DNA of 35,977 nucleotides from Chitinophaga pinensis (GCA_945887955.1 CAMCZO010000022.1:1-35977), one strand, 5' to 3'; positions 16,721-27,001 are shown, numbered from the stretch's first letter. Translations and numbers: made by a program. The notes: a model not told the origin generated them from the letters alone.

Positions 16721-16828
16721 ATTGTGTTTTATTATACTTTAGTTTTTTAACTATTTACCAAAAATTAATTAATTCAGAGTATTATACAATATATATTCTA
16801 ATTTAAATTAATTTGTAAAAACACAACT

Positions 16829-18040
16829 TTAATTAATTTTTTTCAAAACCATTTGATTTTGTTTTTTTGAGCCCCAATGATAGCCTAAAGAAAAATCAAT
16901 TTGACCTTTATAATATTTTTCAGATTTATAGGCTGAATCTAGTTCTTTTTGAAATACTCCTTCACTAAAATCATCAACAGGTTTCTCATATAAACCAAAC
17001 AATTCAACATTCCAACCTTTATTTATGAAATATTTAATAGGTATCCCCGTATCATCTTGAACCAAGAAGTCCGATTTATCCTTAATTAAATTGCGAATTT
17101 GTTCAAATGAACCATAATGTAATAAATATGAAGCTGATTTAACAAAGGAATTACATTTATTTGGGATTTTAGCCTTTAAATAGTTAGAAAATCTAGGTTT
17201 TTCTTCAAAACCTTTATTAGAAATATCACAAGATAAATAGGTGATTTTTTTTGTTATTAATGATTTTTTATCCCTAAAAATTATTTCAACAGCATCTGCT
17301 TTTTTTTCTAATTCTTTTTTATCGATAAAAATCATTGAACCATTTTCATCAATATTAGAATATTTAACAGAAATTACTTCGTTCCCTGTTCTTGAAATAG
17401 CCCATAAAATTAATGGAAACATTCCATCAATAAGGGTTGTGTTCGTTCTTGTGTCAGACTCCATATTTCTTGTAATGAAGTAGCTTCTACGATAGATATC
17501 TCTTAAAACATTATCAACATCATTGAGATATCTTTTAATAAATTGTCCATCTTTTTCTAATAAATTTGGAATGATACCAACTTTTTCTCTTGCAACCATA
17601 AGATATTCTCTAGCATTTGGATACATAAAATGAAGGTGAATAAAATCTCCTCCTGAAAATGGATAAAAAACAAAGGCTGAATCAGACTGATTATTCCTTT
17701 TTAAATTAGAATTATTCCAATTACATATTTTAGCAAGTCTATCATCTTTTATTAATTTATATTTAGCTTTAATTTTTTGAGAATATTCAAAAATAAATGA
17801 TGTGTCCCATGAATTATTTTTATATCTTATAACACTATCTTCTCCCCCAATTAACTGAGTTATATTATTATAAAAAGTGTCTATTGGCGACTTAATTGGC
17901 TCTAATTTCTTTTTTATTTCAGAAAGGCTGTCTTTATTAACAACATCTTTATTTTCTTCTTTATTAGAACTATTGCAACTATTACAGAAAATAGCCAACA
18001 AAAATAGTAACGCTGAAAAAGTATATTTATTTATTATCAT
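16829..18040 (-). CDS. Putative lipoprotein of unknown function
   Basis: A 403-residue protein starting at ATG 18040: MIINKYTFSALLFLLAIF then CNSCNSS, giving a probable lipoprotein signal (the lipobox is unusual, with Cys, Asn and Ser before the second Cys), followed by a charged EENKD linker. The mature part contains FVFYPFSGGDFIHLHFMYPNA, YLMVAREKVG and RDIYRRSYFITRNM, then a C-terminal region with a Gly-Trp-Asn segment and YHWGSKK. I do not recognise a named family, though the YPFSGGDF..YPNA..Y block looks like a conserved Bacteroidota domain. It may bind a ligand in the periplasm. A longer TTG start at 18061 is possible but overlaps the likely promoter. The gene stands alone between convergent rpiB and a 280-base gene-free stretch. 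Confidence 0.8.
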   Translation of the reverse strand: MIINKYTFSALLFLLAIFCNSCNSSNKEENKDVVNKDSLSEIKKKLEPIKSPIDTFYNNITQLIGGEDSVIRYKNNSWDTSFIFEYSQKIKAKYKLIKDDRLAKICNWNNSNLKRNNQSDSAFVFYPFSGGDFIHLHFMYPNAREYLMVAREKVGIIPNLLEKDGQFIKRYLNDVDNVLRDIYRRSYFITRNMESDTRTNTTLIDGMFPLILWAISRTGNEVISVKYSNIDENGSMIFIDKKELEKKADAVEIIFRDKKSLITKKITYLSCDISNKGFEEKPRFSNYLKAKIPNKCNSFVKSASYLLHYGSFEQIRNLIKDKSDFLVQDDTGIPIKYFINKGWNVELFGLYEKPVDDFSEGVFQKELDSAYKSEKYYKGQIDFSLGYHWGSKKQNQMVLKKIN

Positions 18041-18058
18041 ATTTTTAATTTTAATTAA

Positions 18059-18066
18059 CAAATTTA
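18059..18066 (-). promoter_or_regulatory. Candidate -7 box (TAAATTTG) for the lipoprotein gene
   Basis: Minus strand TAAATTTG matches TAnnTTTG and lies 18 bases upstream of the ATG at 18040, which argues against the longer TTG start. No clear TTG lies at the usual distance upstream, so confidence is limited. Confidence 0.4.
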
Positions 18067-18323
18067 GTATTTTTTTTCATTTATTGTCTCATAATGATGG
18101 ATTTTTTCACTGTTGAACTTAAATATTATCTTGTTAATAAATTAAGTTTTGCAATCTTGTGTCTGTTGATATTAATTTTAAGACCTGTTATGAGCATCTT
18201 GAATCAAAGGCCTTAAATTGACTTATTGTTGAACCACTAGTTAGAAAAACCATACAACAATATAAAACATTTTCAATAGAAGATGCTTTATTAAATCGCA
18301 ATTGATTTTAAATTGAAATAGTA
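18067..18323. other. Gene-free stretch between lipoprotein gene and clpS, with one hairpin
   Basis: No credible gene. An imperfect inverted repeat pairs 18177-18186 with 18208-18217 (10 positions, one A-C mismatch, 21-base loop, no T-run after it). Downstream, 18225-18305 on plus is stop-free in one frame and reads like coding sequence (VEPLVRKTIQQYKTFS) but has no start and only about 27 codons, so it could be a relic of a lost gene or chance. Confidence 0.4.
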
Positions 18324-18614
18324 TTATTTTTCAATTTTTGCAGACAAGCCTCTTTCTAACAGGGCCTCGCAAAGAGATTTTAATTTTTTGAATGTACCGT
18401 TTTTAACCGAGCATTTACCAGTAAAATGAATTAAATAAGCACACTGTTCTGCTTGAATAGTATTATGATCACAAATTTTAACGAGAGAATCGATTACAAA
18501 ATCGAAAGTATTTACATCATCATTATAAACGATTAAAGCATAAATAGAATCTTCTTTTACTTTAGATTCAAGCTGTTTTTTTTCTGAAATATCAGGAGAT
18601 AAAATAAAATTCAT
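18324..18614 (-). CDS. clpS: ATP-dependent Clp protease adaptor ClpS
   Basis: A 96-residue adaptor that binds N-degron substrates and hands them to the Clp ATPase. A flexible N-terminus of about 25 residues precedes the core fold: LIVYNDDVNTFDFVIDSL, with the Asn-Asp-Asp substrate-pocket motif, then QAEQCAYLIHFTGKCSVKNG and a closing CEALLERGLSAKIE. The length fits the family. It begins 25 bases after the clpC stop on the same strand, so clpC and clpS are probably one transcript, which matches ClpS acting on this ClpC. The pocket reads NDDVNTFDFV instead of the more common NDDxTPMEFV; this looks like normal Bacteroidota variation. Confidence 0.93.
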   Translation of the reverse strand: MNFILSPDISEKKQLESKVKEDSIYALIVYNDDVNTFDFVIDSLVKICDHNTIQAEQCAYLIHFTGKCSVKNGTFKKLKSLCEALLERGLSAKIEK

Positions 18615-18639
18615 ACTGCGATTTTAATATCCTAAAAAA

Positions 18640-21192
18640 TTAAGTTTTATCTTCTTTTTTATTTTTTTTACTTTTTGGTTTTTGAGTATTTACTATAATT
18701 AAATCTTTTTCTTTATTATAATCTACATCAATTTCATCACCTTCAGAAAGATTATTTTTAATAATTTCTTCTGCCATAGGATCTTCTAAATATTTTTGTA
18801 TGGCTCTTTTTAGTGGTCTTGCACCATAATTAGCATCGTAACCCTTTTCTACAATATAATCCTTTGCCGCATCAGAAATTTTTATTGAATAACCTAAACC
18901 ATTAACTCTACCAAATAAATTAGCCAATTCAATGTCAATAATTTTATGAATATCTTCTCTTGCTAAAGTATTAAACATCACAACATCATCAATTCTATTT
19001 AAAAATTCAGGTGCAAATGCTTTTTTAAGTGCACTTTCAATTACGCCTTTAGAAATTTCATCTTCATTTTCTTTACGAGTTTGAGTTCCAAAACCAACAC
19101 CAGCTCCAAAATCTTTTAGTTGTCGAGCACCAATATTAGAAGTCATAATAATAATAGTGTTTTTAAAATCAATTTTACGACCTAAACTATCTGTTAATAT
19201 ACCATCATCTAACACTTGAAGTAGCATATTAAATACATCAGGATGAGCTTTTTCAATTTCATCTAATAAAATAACAGAGTAGGGTCTGCGGCGAACTTTT
19301 TCTGTTAATTGTCCTCCTTCTTCATATCCAACATAACCTGGAGGGGCTCCAATTAATCGGGTTGTAGCGAATTTCTCCATGTATTCACTCATGTCAATAC
19401 GTATTAGTGCTTCGTCGTTATCAAATAAATGACGAGCTAATATTTTTGCTAATTGTGTTTTTCCAACTCCTGTTGGTCCAAGAAAAATAAAAGAACCTAT
19501 TGGTTTGTTTGGATCTTTCAATCCAGCTCTATTTCGTTGAATTGCTTTAACCACTTTTGCAACTGCTACATCTTGTCCAATAACTTTTCCGTTAATTAAC
19601 TCGTTCATTTTTACGAGTTTTTCACCTTCATTTTGATTTACTTTTTGAACAGGAACGCCACTCATCATACTAACAACTTCTGCAACATTATCATCTGTAA
19701 CAGGCACTCTATTAAGTTTAGTTTCGTCCTCCCAAGCTTTTTTAGCAAGATCAAGTTCGGTTTGTAATTTTTTTTCGGTATCTCTTAACTGAGCAGCCTC
19801 TTCATATTTTTGACTTCGAACAACTTTATTTTTTAACTCTTTAATATCTTCAATCTTCGCTTCTATTTCTAAAATATTTTGAGGGACATTAATATTTGTG
19901 ATATGAACTCTACTTCCTGCCTCGTCTAAAGCATCAATGGCTTTATCTGGTAAATGTCTATCGGTAATATAACGAGCTGTAAGGGTTACACAGGCTTTTA
20001 AAGCTTCGTCAGAATAGGTTACATTGTGATGATCTTCGTATTTTGATTTAATATTATTTAAAATCTGCAAAGTTTCTTCAGGAGTAGCCGGTTCGATAAT
20101 AACTTTTTGAAATCGACGCTCTAAAGCACCGTCTTTTTCTATGTATTGACGGTATTCGTCTAATGTGGTAGCACCAATACATTGTATTTCTCCTCTGGCT
20201 AATGCTGGCTTAAACATATTACTGGCATCTAAACTTCCACTTGCTCCACCAGCCCCAATAATTGTATGTATTTCATCAATAAATAAAATAACATCAGGGC
20301 ATTTTTCTAATTCATTCATTACAGCTTTCATTCTCTCTTCAAATTGACCTCGGTATTTAGTACCAGCAACTAAAGATGCTAAGTCTAAAGTAACAACACG
20401 TTTTCCAAACAAAACACGCGATACTTTTCTTTGAACAATTCGTAAAGCTAAACCTTCGGCAATACTTGATTTACCTACCCCTGGTTCGCCAATTAAAATT
20501 GGATTGTTTTTTTTACGACGAGATAATATTTGTGATACTCTTTCAATTTCTTTTTCTCTACCAACAACAGGATCTAATTTGTCGTCTTCTGCCATTTTTG
20601 TTAAATCTCTTCCGAAATTATCTAATACCGGAGTTTTAGATTTACTATCGCCTTGTTTTTTTGGATTTGCTGGATTATTTCCCATACTGCCAAAATTTGT
20701 ATCTTCAGGCTCATCTTCGTCACCCCCAGAAGTAGAGTTTTCTATTTTACTTGGATTATCTAAAAACCCTTCAAGTTCTATGCGAGTGGCTTCATAATCA
20801 ACTCCATATTTTAATAAAGTTTTTGTTACAATATTGTCATCTTCTTTTAAAATACTCAATAACAAATGCTCTGTACCAATTTGAGAAGATTTAAACGTTT
20901 TGGCTTCCAAATAAGTTAATTTTAGAGTCTTTTCTGCTTGTTTTACTAAGGGAATATTGGCTAAATTATTTGATTTGCGAATGCCAGGGGTTAAATTATG
21001 TTCAATAAATTTTCTTAGCTCAAGAGAATCAACACCTAAGTTTTTTAATAAACGCATACCTACACCATCTCCATCTCTAATCATTCCAAGCATTAAGTGT
21101 TCTATACCTATATAATCATGTCCTAATCTTAATGCTTCCTCTCGGCTATAAGTGATAACATCTTTAACTCTGGGCGAAAATTTTGCTTCCAT
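18640..21192 (-). CDS. clpC: ATP-dependent Clp protease ATP-binding subunit ClpC
   Basis: An 850-residue Hsp100 unfoldase that feeds proteins to ClpP. Two Clp_N repeats (about 1-145), then a low-complexity acidic linker (151-175, GGDEDEPED). AAA domain 1 has Walker A GEPGVGKS at 235-242 and Walker B VILFIDEIH at 301-309. A UVR-like coiled segment (KYEEAAQLRDTEKKL, about 462-476) is diagnostic of ClpC rather than ClpB or ClpA. AAA domain 2 has Walker A GPTGVGKT at 572-579, the pore loop GYVGYEEGG, and the GVGFG loop expected to dock on ClpP. The tail is Lys rich. ClpP itself is not in the window. ATG at 21192 is the first codon of a canonical MEAKFSPRVKDVI start. Confidence 0.97.
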   Translation of the reverse strand: MEAKFSPRVKDVITYSREEALRLGHDYIGIEHLMLGMIRDGDGVGMRLLKNLGVDSLELRKFIEHNLTPGIRKSNNLANIPLVKQAEKTLKLTYLEAKTFKSSQIGTEHLLLSILKEDDNIVTKTLLKYGVDYEATRIELEGFLDNPSKIENSTSGGDEDEPEDTNFGSMGNNPANPKKQGDSKSKTPVLDNFGRDLTKMAEDDKLDPVVGREKEIERVSQILSRRKKNNPILIGEPGVGKSSIAEGLALRIVQRKVSRVLFGKRVVTLDLASLVAGTKYRGQFEERMKAVMNELEKCPDVILFIDEIHTIIGAGGASGSLDASNMFKPALARGEIQCIGATTLDEYRQYIEKDGALERRFQKVIIEPATPEETLQILNNIKSKYEDHHNVTYSDEALKACVTLTARYITDRHLPDKAIDALDEAGSRVHITNINVPQNILEIEAKIEDIKELKNKVVRSQKYEEAAQLRDTEKKLQTELDLAKKAWEDETKLNRVPVTDDNVAEVVSMMSGVPVQKVNQNEGEKLVKMNELINGKVIGQDVAVAKVVKAIQRNRAGLKDPNKPIGSFIFLGPTGVGKTQLAKILARHLFDNDEALIRIDMSEYMEKFATTRLIGAPPGYVGYEEGGQLTEKVRRRPYSVILLDEIEKAHPDVFNMLLQVLDDGILTDSLGRKIDFKNTIIIMTSNIGARQLKDFGAGVGFGTQTRKENEDEISKGVIESALKKAFAPEFLNRIDDVVMFNTLAREDIHKIIDIELANLFGRVNGLGYSIKISDAAKDYIVEKGYDANYGARPLKRAIQKYLEDPMAEEIIKNNLSEGDEIDVDYNKEKDLIIVNTQKPKSKKNKKEDKT

Positions 21193-21242
21193 ATAATTTT
21201 ATTAGTTATTAAAAGATCAATATACAGTTATAATGCCAAATT

Positions 21243-21250
21243 CAAAATTA
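21243..21250 (-). promoter_or_regulatory. Candidate -7 box (TAATTTTG) for clpC-clpS
   Basis: Minus strand TAATTTTG matches TAnnTTTG, 50 bases before the clpC ATG. No good TTG -33 element is visible. The 265-base divergent gap to gyrA must hold promoters for both genes; on the plus side TTGACA (21396-21401) and the near-miss TAAATTTA (21434-21441) are possible gyrA elements, but neither is a full match. Confidence 0.3.
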
Positions 21251-21457
21251 GTATTAATAAATAAAAAAGATAAATTTTTAACTGGATTTTTTAACATATA
21301 ATTTGTTGATAAGTTTTGACTGTATTTGCTTATTAATAGCTACTTTCATACGCTTAAAAAGAAATCAAAAATTTGTTTTTTTATAATTATAAATGTTGAC
21401 AAACTAAACTGACAAAAGTTCATAAATTTTACCTAAATTTAAGATAATATAAAAAGT

Positions 21458-23992
21458 ATGGCAGAAGGAGAAAAAATAATTCCAATTAATATTGAAGATG
21501 AAATGAAAACCGCATACATTGATTATTCAATGTCGGTAATTGTATCGCGTGCTTTGCCTGATGTAAGAGACGGCTTAAAGCCTGTGCATCGCCGGGTTTT
21601 ATTTGGAATGTTAGACTTAGGCGTTTTACACAATCGACCTTATAAAAAATCGGCGCGTATTGTTGGTGAAGTATTAGGAAAATATCATCCTCATGGAGAT
21701 GCTTCTGTTTATGACACCATGGTGCGAATGGCTCAAGATTGGAGTTTGAGATATATGTTAGTTGATGGACAAGGGAATTTTGGTTCTATTGATGGTGATC
21801 CTCCTGCAGCAATGCGTTACACAGAAGTTCGTTTTCGTAAAATTGCTGAAGAAATGTTGGCCGATATAGATAAAGATACTGTTGATTTTCGTCCTAATTT
21901 CGATGATTCGTTAACAGAACCAACTGTATTACCATCGCGTATTCCTAATTTATTAATGAATGGGGCTTCCGGAATTGCAGTGGGGATGGCCACAAACATG
22001 GCACCACATAATTTAACAGAATCTATTAATGCAGTAATTGCCTACATCGATAATAAAGAAATAGATATTGACGGTTTAATGAAATTTATAAAAGCGCCCG
22101 ATTTTCCAACAGGAGGAACTATTTATGGATTTGAAGGTGTTAAAGAAGCTTTTCATACCGGTCGTGGTCGTGTTGTAATGAGAGCAAAAGCAAATGTAGA
22201 ACCCGTTGGAAATAGAGAGCGTATTATTGTTACTGAAATTCCTTATCAAATTAATAAGGCCGAAATGATTAAGCGCCAGTGGGAACTTTGTAATGAAAAG
22301 AAAATTGAAGGGATTAGCGAAATTCGGGATGAGAGTAATCGTGAGGGTATGCGAATTGTATATGAATTACGCTCTGATGCCATTTCGAATGTAGTATTAA
22401 ATAATCTTTATAAATATTCTGCCTTACAAACCTCTTTTTCAATAAACAATGTTGTTTTAGTTAAAGGTCGCCCGCAAATGCTAAATCTAAAAGATATGAT
22501 TCAGTATTTTGTGGAGCATAGACATGATGTGGTTGTTAGAAGAACTAAATACGAATTAGCTCAAGCCGAAAAACGTGCACACATTTTACAAGGTTTATTA
22601 ATTGCCATTGATCATCTTGATGAAGTGATTAAGATTATTCGCGAAAGTGCAAGCCCAGATATTGCAAAAGATGAATTAATTGTGAAATTTAATTTGTCAG
22701 AAATTCAAGCTCGTGCAATTTTAGATATGCGATTAAGAACTTTAACTGGTCTTGAACGTGATAAATTAAAAGCAGAATACGACGAATTAATGAAAACCAT
22801 TGCCAATTTAAATGAAATATTAAACAATGAATTGCTTCGTTTTAAAATAATTCGTGATGAATTAATTGAAGTGAGAGACAAATATGGCGATGAAAGAAGA
22901 ACAGATATAGTTTATGCTGGCGATGATTTGAGAATTGAAGATATGATTGCAGATGAAAATGTAGTTATTACCATTTCTCACATGGGCTATATGAAACGAA
23001 CTAATTTAGCTGAATATAAAGCTCAAAATAGAGGTGGTAGAGGAAGCAAAGGCACCGCAACGCGTGATGAAGATTTTGTAGAACATATGTTTATTGCGTC
23101 TACTCATAATTATATTTTATTGTTTACAGAAAAGGGTCAAGTTTTCTGGATCAGAGCCTATGAAGTGCCTGAAGGACAAAAAAATAGTAAAGGGCGAGCA
23201 ATTCAAAATTTAATTAGTATTTCTCCTGATGATAAAGTAAAAGCATTTATAAATATCAAAAATTTAAATGATGAAGAATATATAAAAAATAACTTTATTA
23301 TTTTATGTACAAAAGATGGAATCATTAAAAAAACTTCTATCGAAGCCTATTCTCGTCCTCGCTCAAATGGTATTAATGCAATTACCATAAGAGAGGGTGA
23401 TGTATTGTTAGAAGCTGCTTTAACTAATGGTTCTAACGAAATTATGTTAGCTACTAAACTTGGTAAAGTTTGTCGTTTTAATGAATCAAAAGTAAGGCCA
23501 ATGGGCAGAAATGCAAGTGGTGTGATTGGTATCGATTTAAATGACGAAGTGGGGGGTAACAACGAGGTAATTGGAATGATTTGTATTGCCGATATGCAAG
23601 CTAATGTTTTAGTTGTTTCTGAAAAAGGTTATGGCAAACGTTCGGATATTGATGAATATCGGATAACGAATAGAGGAGGCAAGGGTGTTAAAACTATAAA
23701 TGTAACCGAAAAAACCGGAAATTTAGTGGCTATTAAATCAGTAACTAATTCAAATGATTTAATGATTATCACTAAAAATGGAATTGCTATTCGAATGAAT
23801 GTTGCTGATCTCAGAGTAATGGGTAGGGCTACTCAAGGAGTAAAGTTAATAAATATTCAAGAGAACGATAATATTGGGGCTGTTACAAAAGTTGATCACG
23901 AAGATGAAGAATTAACAATGGATACCGAGCTTAATACTAATGGTGAGAACCCTGAAATCACTCCATTACCGCCAGAAGAATCAAAAGAGTAA
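21458..23992 (+). CDS. gyrA: DNA gyrase subunit A
   Basis: An 844-residue GyrA: the breakage-reunion subunit that, with GyrB, introduces negative supercoils. N-terminal winged-helix and tower domains hold the catalytic Tyr121 in AAMRYTE and the quinolone region at 66-106 ([22 protein letters not shown]). A coiled coil spans about 350-480. The C-terminal six-bladed DNA-wrapping domain begins near 505 and contains the GyrA box [10 protein letters not shown] at about 525, which separates it from ParC. The acidic tail ends PPEESKE. The residue equivalent to E. coli Ser83 is Ala82 here (codon GCT at 21701-21703) followed by Ser83, while Asp86 (E. coli Asp87) is kept. The next gene starts 22 bases after the stop. 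Confidence 0.97.
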   Translation: MAEGEKIIPINIEDEMKTAYIDYSMSVIVSRALPDVRDGLKPVHRRVLFGMLDLGVLHNRPYKKSARIVGEVLGKYHPHGDASVYDTMVRMAQDWSLRYMLVDGQGNFGSIDGDPPAAMRYTEVRFRKIAEEMLADIDKDTVDFRPNFDDSLTEPTVLPSRIPNLLMNGASGIAVGMATNMAPHNLTESINAVIAYIDNKEIDIDGLMKFIKAPDFPTGGTIYGFEGVKEAFHTGRGRVVMRAKANVEPVGNRERIIVTEIPYQINKAEMIKRQWELCNEKKIEGISEIRDESNREGMRIVYELRSDAISNVVLNNLYKYSALQTSFSINNVVLVKGRPQMLNLKDMIQYFVEHRHDVVVRRTKYELAQAEKRAHILQGLLIAIDHLDEVIKIIRESASPDIAKDELIVKFNLSEIQARAILDMRLRTLTGLERDKLKAEYDELMKTIANLNEILNNELLRFKIIRDELIEVRDKYGDERRTDIVYAGDDLRIEDMIADENVVITISHMGYMKRTNLAEYKAQNRGGRGSKGTATRDEDFVEHMFIASTHNYILLFTEKGQVFWIRAYEVPEGQKNSKGRAIQNLISISPDDKVKAFINIKNLNDEEYIKNNFIILCTKDGIIKKTSIEAYSRPRSNGINAITIREGDVLLEAALTNGSNEIMLATKLGKVCRFNESKVRPMGRNASGVIGIDLNDEVGGNNEVIGMICIADMQANVLVVSEKGYGKRSDIDEYRITNRGGKGVKTINVTEKTGNLVAIKSVTNSNDLMIITKNGIAIRMNVADLRVMGRATQGVKLINIQENDNIGAVTKVDHEDEELTMDTELNTNGENPEITPLPPEESKE

Positions 23993-24014
23993 TTACAATT
24001 TTAAAACAAATAGT

Positions 24015-26876
24015 ATGAATAAAAGATTAATAACTACTTCGTCAATAATTTTAGTTGGTTTAGGTAATTTATTTGCGCAACCCACATTAATTGAAAAAAT
24101 AGAATCCAAACCCGATAAAGTTGTTATTCCATACGAAAGATGGAAATTGCCAAATGGCTTAACCATATTGTTGCACGAAGATCATTCCGATCCATTAGTA
24201 AATGTAATGGTTACCTACAAAGTAGGTTCAAACAGAGAGAGCATTGGTAAATCAGGTTTTGCTCACTTTTTTGAACATATGATGTTTCAAGGTTCTAAAA
24301 ATGTTGGTGACGAAGAACATTTTAAAATGATTTCGACTGCTGGTGGAAACATGAACGGATTTACTCAACGAGATAAAACAGTTTATTTTGAAACCTTACC
24401 ATCTAACTATTTAGAAATGGCTCTTTGGTTAGAATCAGATAGAATGGGTTTTTTATTAGATTCATTAACCACAAAAAAATTCGAAAACCAACGAGATGCT
24501 GTTAAAAATGAAAAGTCTCAAAACATCGAAAATCAGCCTTATGCAATGGCTTATGTTGAAGAAATAAATAAAACATTATACCCTGCAGGTCATCCTTATA
24601 GCTGGCCTGTTATTGGTTACGTAGACGATTTAAATCGTGCAAATTTAGAAGATGTTAAAAACTTTTTTCTTCGTTGGTATGGGCCTAATAATGCTATTTT
24701 AAGTATATCTGGTGATTTTACACCAGCTCAAGCATTAGCAATGGCAGATAAATACTTTGGTAATATTAAAACATGTCCGGAAGTAAAAAAATTAAAAATT
24801 CCTTTAGTTACTATTCCTACCGATAAATATACTGCTTATAAGGATAAAACATATTTGCCACTTAATTTACGTGTATTTCCAACCGTACCTAAATATCACA
24901 AAGATGAAGCTGCATTAGATTTATTAGGATCAATGATGGGAAGTGGGAATAATTCAATTTTTTATAAAAATTTTGTAAAAAGTAAAATTGCAATTCAAGC
25001 AAATACAAATCATAGTTCTGAAGAACTATCTGGCGAATTCCAAGTCTCAATATTTGCTTATCCACCTGATGATTATAATTTAGAAAAATTATTTAAAGAT
25101 TTAGATAGTAATGTTATTAGCACTATTAACGAATTTGGTAAAAGTGGGATAACTGATGACGCTTTATTAAGAGCTAAGGGGCAAGTTGAAACATTAGCCT
25201 ATTCAAATTTAGAATCTGTATTTGGAAAAAATGCAATCATTTCCGAGTGGGAACGTTTGTTAGGAAAATCATCTTCCATTTCTGAAGAAATTGATAGATA
25301 TACTAAGCTTACAAAAGAAGATATTACACGGGTTTTTAATAAATACATAAAAGGATCTGGTGCAGCTATTTTAAATACCTATCCTATTGTTGATCCAAAG
25401 GATTCTGTAAAAAGTGTAAATCCATATGCTGGTCAAGTTTTTCCAGCAAATCCTGAATACAATGGATTAATTTATACCCCAATTCCAGATAAGTTCAATC
25501 GAAGTTTAAAACCAATTGCTGGCGAAGTAAAACCTGTAACTGTTCCAGATTATTTTTCAACTAAATTAGCAAATGGATTAAGCGTTATAGGCACAAAAAG
25601 TAAAGAAACTCCTGAAATAACTATATTAATAAATATTGATGGCGGAAGTTTAGTATTAAGCAACGATAAACTTAAAAAAAATGGAATTGCCGAATTAACT
25701 GCAAGTTTACTTAACGAAGGAACTAAAAATTACACAACCGAGCAAATTAGTGCCGAACTTGAAAAATTAGGAAGTTCAATTTCATTTGAAGGATCTAAAA
25801 ATTCAACATCAATTCAAGTAAACTGCTTAAAGAAAAATTTAGAAGCTACTTTAAAGTTATTAGAAGAGAAATTATTAAATCCGGGTTTTAGAGAGGAAGA
25901 TTTTAAATTAAGTAAAAAACAATACAGCGAAAGCATTAAAGACGAAGAAACAAATGCAAACGCCATGGGTACTAAAATGTATAATTTTGCCATGTATGGT
26001 AATACATTTTTAGGACTTGCACCTTCAAAAAAATCTATTGAAAATATAGAATTAGCAGATTTAAAAGATTATTACGAAAAATATTATTCACCATCTGTTT
26101 CTAATTTAGTTGTTGTTGGAGATATTGAAGAAAATGATATTAAATTAAAACTTGATTTTTTGAACAAATGGAAATCAAAAGACATCGTAATTCAGCCAAT
26201 CCCAGAAGCATCTATTTCTTCAGAACCAAGATTTTTTATTTATAATAAATCACTTGCACCATCTTCTGTAATAGTAATGGGATATCCATCTTTAAAATTT
26301 GATGCTACAGGCGATTTTTATAAAAACAGAATTGCCAATTTTATTTTTGGTGGCAATTTTAACAGTCGATTAAATTTAAATTTACGAGAGCAAAAAGGTT
26401 ATACTTATGGAATTAGGTCTAGTTTTAGTGGAGGAAAATACACGGGTATGTTTTCTATTAACTCTTCAGTTAAACGTAACTCAACAGCTTTGTCATTAGC
26501 AGAAATAATTAAAGAATTTAAAAAATATGAAACTCAAGGTATAAATGATAACGAACTTGTATTTACTAAAAGTTCCCTTTTAAACGAAGAAGCTTTAAAA
26601 TACGAATCTCCTTTTCAAAAGGCAAATTTCTTAGCGAGTATCATAAAATATAATTTGGATAAAAATTATACCAATAAACAAAATGAAATATTAAAAAATA
26701 TTACAAAAGAAGAGGTAAACCAACAAATAAAAAAACACTTTGATTCGAATAAATTAACAACGGTTGTTGTTGGCGATAAATATATTATCGAGTCATTGCT
26801 TGAGAAAGCCTCTAAAGATGCCAATAATAAAGAGGTACTAAATAAGGTTAAATTAAAGAAAATTTCTATTGATTAG
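24015..26876 (+). CDS. M16 family zinc metallopeptidase (insulinase-like), exported, two-domain
   Basis: A 953-residue periplasmic or outer-membrane-associated peptidase. Start chosen at ATG 24015, giving the signal peptide MNKRLITTSSIILVGLGNLF ending AQ; an upstream in-frame frame-opening at 23940 would overlap gyrA and hide the signal. The N-terminal M16 half has the inverted zinc motif HFFEH at 84-88 and the distal zinc ligand Glu166 in KNEKSQ, so it is catalytically complete. The C-terminal half (from about 510, VPDYFSTKLANGLSVIG) is a second M16 fold without HxxEH, as in PqqL and related paired enzymes; it ends in the GYTYGIRSSFSGG substrate-binding block. It likely degrades peptides in the periplasm. 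The gene lies 22 bases after gyrA and is followed by a clear terminator. Confidence 0.93.
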   Translation: MNKRLITTSSIILVGLGNLFAQPTLIEKIESKPDKVVIPYERWKLPNGLTILLHEDHSDPLVNVMVTYKVGSNRESIGKSGFAHFFEHMMFQGSKNVGDEEHFKMISTAGGNMNGFTQRDKTVYFETLPSNYLEMALWLESDRMGFLLDSLTTKKFENQRDAVKNEKSQNIENQPYAMAYVEEINKTLYPAGHPYSWPVIGYVDDLNRANLEDVKNFFLRWYGPNNAILSISGDFTPAQALAMADKYFGNIKTCPEVKKLKIPLVTIPTDKYTAYKDKTYLPLNLRVFPTVPKYHKDEAALDLLGSMMGSGNNSIFYKNFVKSKIAIQANTNHSSEELSGEFQVSIFAYPPDDYNLEKLFKDLDSNVISTINEFGKSGITDDALLRAKGQVETLAYSNLESVFGKNAIISEWERLLGKSSSISEEIDRYTKLTKEDITRVFNKYIKGSGAAILNTYPIVDPKDSVKSVNPYAGQVFPANPEYNGLIYTPIPDKFNRSLKPIAGEVKPVTVPDYFSTKLANGLSVIGTKSKETPEITILINIDGGSLVLSNDKLKKNGIAELTASLLNEGTKNYTTEQISAELEKLGSSISFEGSKNSTSIQVNCLKKNLEATLKLLEEKLLNPGFREEDFKLSKKQYSESIKDEETNANAMGTKMYNFAMYGNTFLGLAPSKKSIENIELADLKDYYEKYYSPSVSNLVVVGDIEENDIKLKLDFLNKWKSKDIVIQPIPEASISSEPRFFIYNKSLAPSSVIVMGYPSLKFDATGDFYKNRIANFIFGGNFNSRLNLNLREQKGYTYGIRSSFSGGKYTGMFSINSSVKRNSTALSLAEIIKEFKKYETQGINDNELVFTKSSLLNEEALKYESPFQKANFLASIIKYNLDKNYTNKQNEILKNITKEEVNQQIKKHFDSNKLTTVVVGDKYIIESLLEKASKDANNKEVLNKVKLKKISID

Positions 26877-26938
26877 TAAATAGTAATTTGCCATATTTGT
26901 ATACAATTTAAAAAATGTTTATTTAAAATAAAAATACT

Positions 26939-26970
26939 AAAACCACGTCGTTTTGATTAGTGGTTTTTTT
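26939..26970 (+). terminator. Rho-independent terminator after the M16 peptidase gene
   Basis: AAAACCAC (26939-26946) pairs with GTGGTTTT (26960-26967) across a 13-base loop, and the right arm runs into a seven-T tract (26964-26970). It sits 62 bases past the peptidase stop and 31 bases before the next gene, ending the gyrA-M16 transcript. Confidence 0.8.
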
Positions 26971-27001
26971 AATTAATAAAAGATTCTAAAAATCAATATC
27001 A

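Noticed and set aside
16722..16826. Inverted repeat TTGTGTTTT / AAAACACAA flanking the rpiB-lipoprotein convergent gap
   Set aside because: The arms are only 9 bases, AT rich and about 87 bases apart, with no T-run placed for a terminator; probably chance.
18225..18305. Short plus-strand coding-like fragment as a transposase relic
   Set aside because: No start codon, about 27 codons, and no transposase motif or terminal repeats; kept only as part of the gap description.
20165..20797. Open frames antisense to clpC, and similar ones antisense to acn and gyrA
   Set aside because: They overlap strongly conserved coding sequence fully, show no domain, and are explained by codon bias of the real gene.
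23940..24014. Longer M16 peptidase start overlapping the gyrA 3' end
   Set aside because: It would add a basic, non-conserved extension ahead of a good signal peptide; ATG at 24015 fits the family and spacing.
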